Origin: Welwitschia mirabilis
Lineage: Eukaryota > Gnetophyta > Gnetopsida > Welwitschiales
Direction: 5' to 3'
Length of the DNA stretch: 64,000 bases
Assembly (NCBI GenBank): GCA_051453625.1
Contig: JBOZIK010000001.1
Span: 251,189,760-251,253,759, forward strand
Shown in pieces: positions 61,033-64,000 of this stretch (the stretch's first letter is position 1; each line of letters opens with the position of its first letter). The notes beneath the pieces are model-generated. The model had not been told where the DNA came from. It did not search any database and saw only the letters and a program-made list of their open reading frames with translations. The position numbers and the translations under genes were made by a program.

Positions 61033-61748
61033 TTTCTTTCCTTCACTTTCGTTTCCATTTCTTGTACTCGATGGTCTTGTGACAGAAGGTTGAAGGACAA
61101 GAGGTCCATCCAATAGCTACAAAGAGAAGTTACCCTTGGTATTAGGCTAAGTATCCTCCATTGAGGAGCTACTACTTTGTTATAAGTGGACGTAAAAGTT
61201 TTATGATTAATTCAAATACTCTTTTTCCCTTATGGTTTAATTTGGTTATAGTCTAGTGAAAATTCTATAATTTATCTAGATCATAAGAGAAACCTTTATT
61301 AAGATTGACTTTAGTTAGTTTTAGTTTTCATTATTGTTTTATTTCAATATCATATTGCATTCCATATTCTATTTGGCATATCTCATAATTTACATTTATT
61401 AAGAATAAGCAAAGAAACTCTTCTTAATTATCTTAAATTATAGAAAGCTAGTCCTTGTGATAAGAGTACTAAGAGTACAAATATAACTCATCCCATTTGC
61501 ACTTCATTTCATTGCATTTTACCTTTCATCTTGCATGGAATTTGCATTGTTATTTACTTTTACTTATTTAAAGATTAAAAATAAAAAATAATTTTGAAAT
61601 TAATTCTCTAACTCTAAGCCTAGTGTCTTCATTAGGATTATAACATTTGGGTTAACTCCCATCTATACTAGTGTGTGTGTTTTACAAGTATTATGAATTA
61701 CAGGTTTACCTAAAGGACTTAAGGATTACATAAATTCACACTACAACA

Positions 61749-61768
61749 TTTTGGCATCATTACCAGGG
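61749..61768 (+). other. Primer-binding site of element B
   Basis: TTTTGGCATCATTACCAGGG directly after the LTR end; the best-preserved Athila/Tat-type primer site in the window. Confidence 0.8.
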
Positions 61769-62538
61769 AAGGCCATAAAGAGCTGGAAAATTGTTACTAT
61801 CTAGATAAGTACCTTGAAAATTTTATTTAGGTTATTTATTTAAAATAGTACTATCTTTTTAACATAGCTTAGAATAGGTTTATTTTAGTAATTTTCATTT
61901 TCTATAGTTTTTAGGATCCTTCTCATCCTCTCTGTCATCCCAAAAACATTGGGAATGATAGTTGTGAAATTTTAAATTTATTTTCTATTTTACAAATTTA
62001 TTTTTATTCATAGATTAATAATAAAGATACTATCATATTCTCTATCATCCCCATGACTGCCTAGATGATAGTTTAATTTTTCATTTTCTATAATTTTTTC
62101 TAAGTTTAGTTTTCTAAGACTAGGTGGATGATAGTCTTTTATTTTTTATTTCCATTTTTTGTTTATTGTCTAAGCATGTAGGAACATGGTGAATTCTGAT
62201 AGAAAGATGAAATATCAGAGAGAGTGAAACCTAGTTAAATAAAACATTAAAAAAGGATTATTTGACTACAAGAAAAGTCTAGGTAAGAAAACCTAGGTAT
62301 GTAAACTCCAAGAATTGAAAAATAAGATTTTTCTTCTTTTATTATTTCAAAATCAGATCTTGCAAAAGAAAATTATATCCTAGAAGTAGATCATGTTATT
62401 TTTCTTTAAATATGTCAAAATCATTACAAAAATAAAAGCAAATCCTTTGTCTAGTACTTTAATTATAATAGAAACTTCTACTATAAATGCAAATGTTACT
62501 CTTAGAGATCTAATTGCTAATTGAAGATGTGAAATCCA
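61769..62538 (+). other. Leader of element B with hairpin motifs
   Basis: Noncoding leader between primer site and gag. It has two full copies (61933-61961 and 62043-62071) and one half copy of the 29-base palindrome also found in U3. A weak frame near 62380 (ENYILEVDHVIF) resembles the N-terminal gag extension of element A. Confidence 0.5.
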
Positions 62539-64000
62539 AAATCCCTTTGATTTAGCCCATGGTAATGATGTAGAGTTAAGAAATTTAAATGCAAATTCAA
62601 CTTTTTTAAGGGAAACCTAAGGACGACCCTTTCCAAAATTTAGCCGATATTGAACAACTTGTGCTTACCTCAGGAAATGAAAAAAAATGCACTATTGATC
62701 ATACCTACATAATTATTTTTTCAGTCACACTTAGAGAAAGGGCAAAAATTTGGCTCAAAACTCTCCCACATAAGAGTCTTAAGTCATGGAGTCAAGTACA
62801 AATCAAATGAATTTTAAGTGAAAGTTCTATAAGAAAGAGAAGAAAAGAAGTAAACAACCTTATATAACAATCTCATGAGGATTATTCCATGGCTTATGAA
62901 TGTTTTATTATAGCTAATCATTCCAATCCTATTAATGAATTTCATAAGGAAGAGTTAATTGATTATTTCTACAGTGGATTGAATTGCCAAACCAAACAAA
63001 TTGTAGTTTTTTTTTGTGGATGCAACTTCTTAAACTTAGTTTTGAAATAAGAATGAAGTATGTTGGAAAACCTAGTAGAAACAAGTCAAATTTGGCCTAA
63101 GCCCACTAAAGAAACTTAAATTGTAGGCCAAATCATAAGGGATTTAAAGGAGGTTAAATATGATAAGAAAGAAGAGAGAGTTAACTTAACCAACTTGATT
63201 AAATATGTCATTGCCACTTTAGAGAAGTATATTTGATGCAAAAGTAGTAAAGAATGAAAAATAAACTTCAACTTATAATATTTATGAAGATAATTCGCAT
63301 TCAACTAAAGAGTATTCTTTGTTGCCAACTTGTAAGGAGAGGCTGTTTGAGGAAGTTTGTGCTTTCAACTAAAGAACACATAACTTCAAAAGCCAACCTT
63401 TTAAAAATAGATTCATAAATTTCAACTTTTAACATAATTTTCAAAAAAGTTAGAATGATCCAAATAGAAAATCCATAGAAAAGATGAGAAAAGTGCAAGA
63501 AACGACTAATAGTAATGTTAAAAACTTATTTCATATGTTCTAACACACAATGCTTCTCAATCAAAGACTATAAGAATATCTTGCATATCAACCTATACCA
63601 ACCCTTATAAAGTTAATAAAGATTTGAAATTAGTAACAAGAAGTGGAAATGATACAACACCTCCTACTCATAAGGTTTCAACTTTTAAAAATGATGAAGT
63701 GAATGAAGAAGATGATGTAGAAATTTTATACTCCTATAACTTCCCATAAACATCGCATACTAGAACCTCCACTAAAAATTATTCACAAAAAAACAAAGGA
63801 AAGAAACCATCTACTCCTTAGCTTGATTGATTAAATACAAATCATACCTTTGATGAACACTTGAAAACCTTGCTGTAAGAGGTAAACATCAAATTGCCTT
63901 TTTGGAAACTCTTATAAGAAAACCCTAAATATTCTAAGTTGTGGAATGACCTAGTTAGGAGAAAATAAAAATATACCATATCTAGTGAAGTTTTTTTTAC
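62539..64000 (+). pseudogene. Athila/Tat-type gag and start of pol linker, element B (partial)
   Basis: Starts NPFDLAHGND and includes the capsid block WLKTLPHKSLKSW (62751-62789), AYECFIIANHSNPINEF and FHKEELIDYFYSGLN (62890-62985), then LKLVTRSGNDTTPP (63622-63665), equivalent to the RSGK linker. A further segment reads EVNIKLPFWKLL and NPKYSKLWNDLV (63880-63955), which matches the INIPFxEAL...PSYAKFxKDIL block just before protease. Stops, many at Gln positions, and frameshifts show decay, but it is the best-preserved gag of this group here. It continues past the window. The minus frames at 63116-63304 and 63301-63498 are shadows. Confidence 0.75.

Larger units (their letters stand above)
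60500..61748 (+). repeat. 5' LTR of element B (left edge uncertain)
   Basis: The right edge is firm: CACTACAACA directly before the primer site. The left edge is somewhere near 60.5 kb, but without the second LTR it cannot be fixed. It contains a TATA box at 61020 and two copies of a 29-base hairpin motif upstream of it. A minus-strand open frame at 60647-60892 is fortuitous. Confidence 0.55.
60322..64000 (+). mobile_element. Element B: Athila/Tat-like Gypsy element, cut by the window edge
   Basis: A probable LTR (start not fixed, end at 61748), a primer-binding site (61749-61768), a leader and a gag frame that runs into the protease linker at the right edge. The gag is homologous to that of element A but the LTRs are not similar. 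Only the 5' part is in the window. Confidence 0.7.

Overview
This window looks like intergenic DNA from a large, repeat-rich plant nuclear genome. It is very AT-rich and CpG-poor. It has no bacterial-style operons and no long open frame. Almost everything recognisable is a decayed plant retroelement: Athila/Tat-like Ty3-Gypsy, SIRE-like and other Ty1-Copia, an L1-type LINE and a probable tRNA-derived SINE. Many internal stops in the old coding frames sit where the protein family has Gln or Arg, as expected from long-term deamination of methylated C. A gymnosperm with an old, AT-drifted genome (for example Gnetales) would fit, but that is inference. No intact protein gene, tRNA, rRNA or CRISPR array was found.

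Layout. 0-1.65 kb: a minus-strand Copia gag remnant ending at a primer-binding site. 1.65-5.35 kb: Copia LTR plus unresolved sequence. 5.35-11.31 kb: element A, a plus-strand Athila/Tat-like element with two LTRs and a gag but no recognisable pol. 11.3-15.25 kb: an almost complete L1-type LINE (ORF1 zinc knuckles, endonuclease, reverse transcriptase). 15.26-16.6 kb: a second copy of the Copia gag. 17.84-28.13 kb: element E1 (minus), an LTR element with about 1.8-kb LTRs and a target-site duplication (cgatc/caatc); its 3' LTR carries the SINE-like insertion. 28.1-31.2 kb: unclassified spacer Z. 31.2-31.7 kb: a rearranged fragment of an LTR (D1). After an N gap, 31.8-40.15 kb is a diverged second copy of 23.15-31.72 kb (E 5' half, its 5' LTR, spacer Z', edge of LTR D), so the two form a tandem segmental duplication of about 8.6 kb. 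39.93-60.32 kb: element D (minus, Athila-type) with two LTRs, gag, protease and a downstream accessory ORF, split by a nested SIRE-like Copia, C1 (45.39-55.79 kb). From about 60.5 kb to the right edge: element B, another plus-strand Athila/Tat-like element running out of the window.

The most gene-like signal is inside C1. At 51.3-52.25 kb on the minus strand, three exon-like blocks match consecutive parts of the catalytic domain of the spliceosomal kinase PRP4 (PRP4K): DFG region, subdomain IX-X region and C-terminal end, two of them with splice-site dinucleotides. It has stops and a frameshift, so it is a captured or stranded gene fragment. A CACTA-like terminus lies about 1 kb away, so transposon capture is possible.

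Relative history from the sequence: D and E inserted; a segment spanning E's 5' half through the edge of D's LTR was then duplicated in tandem, leaving copied and inverted filler at the junction; C1 inserted into D's protease region; and C1 contains the PRP4K fragment and CACTA-like end. The order of C1's arrival relative to the duplication cannot be read here.
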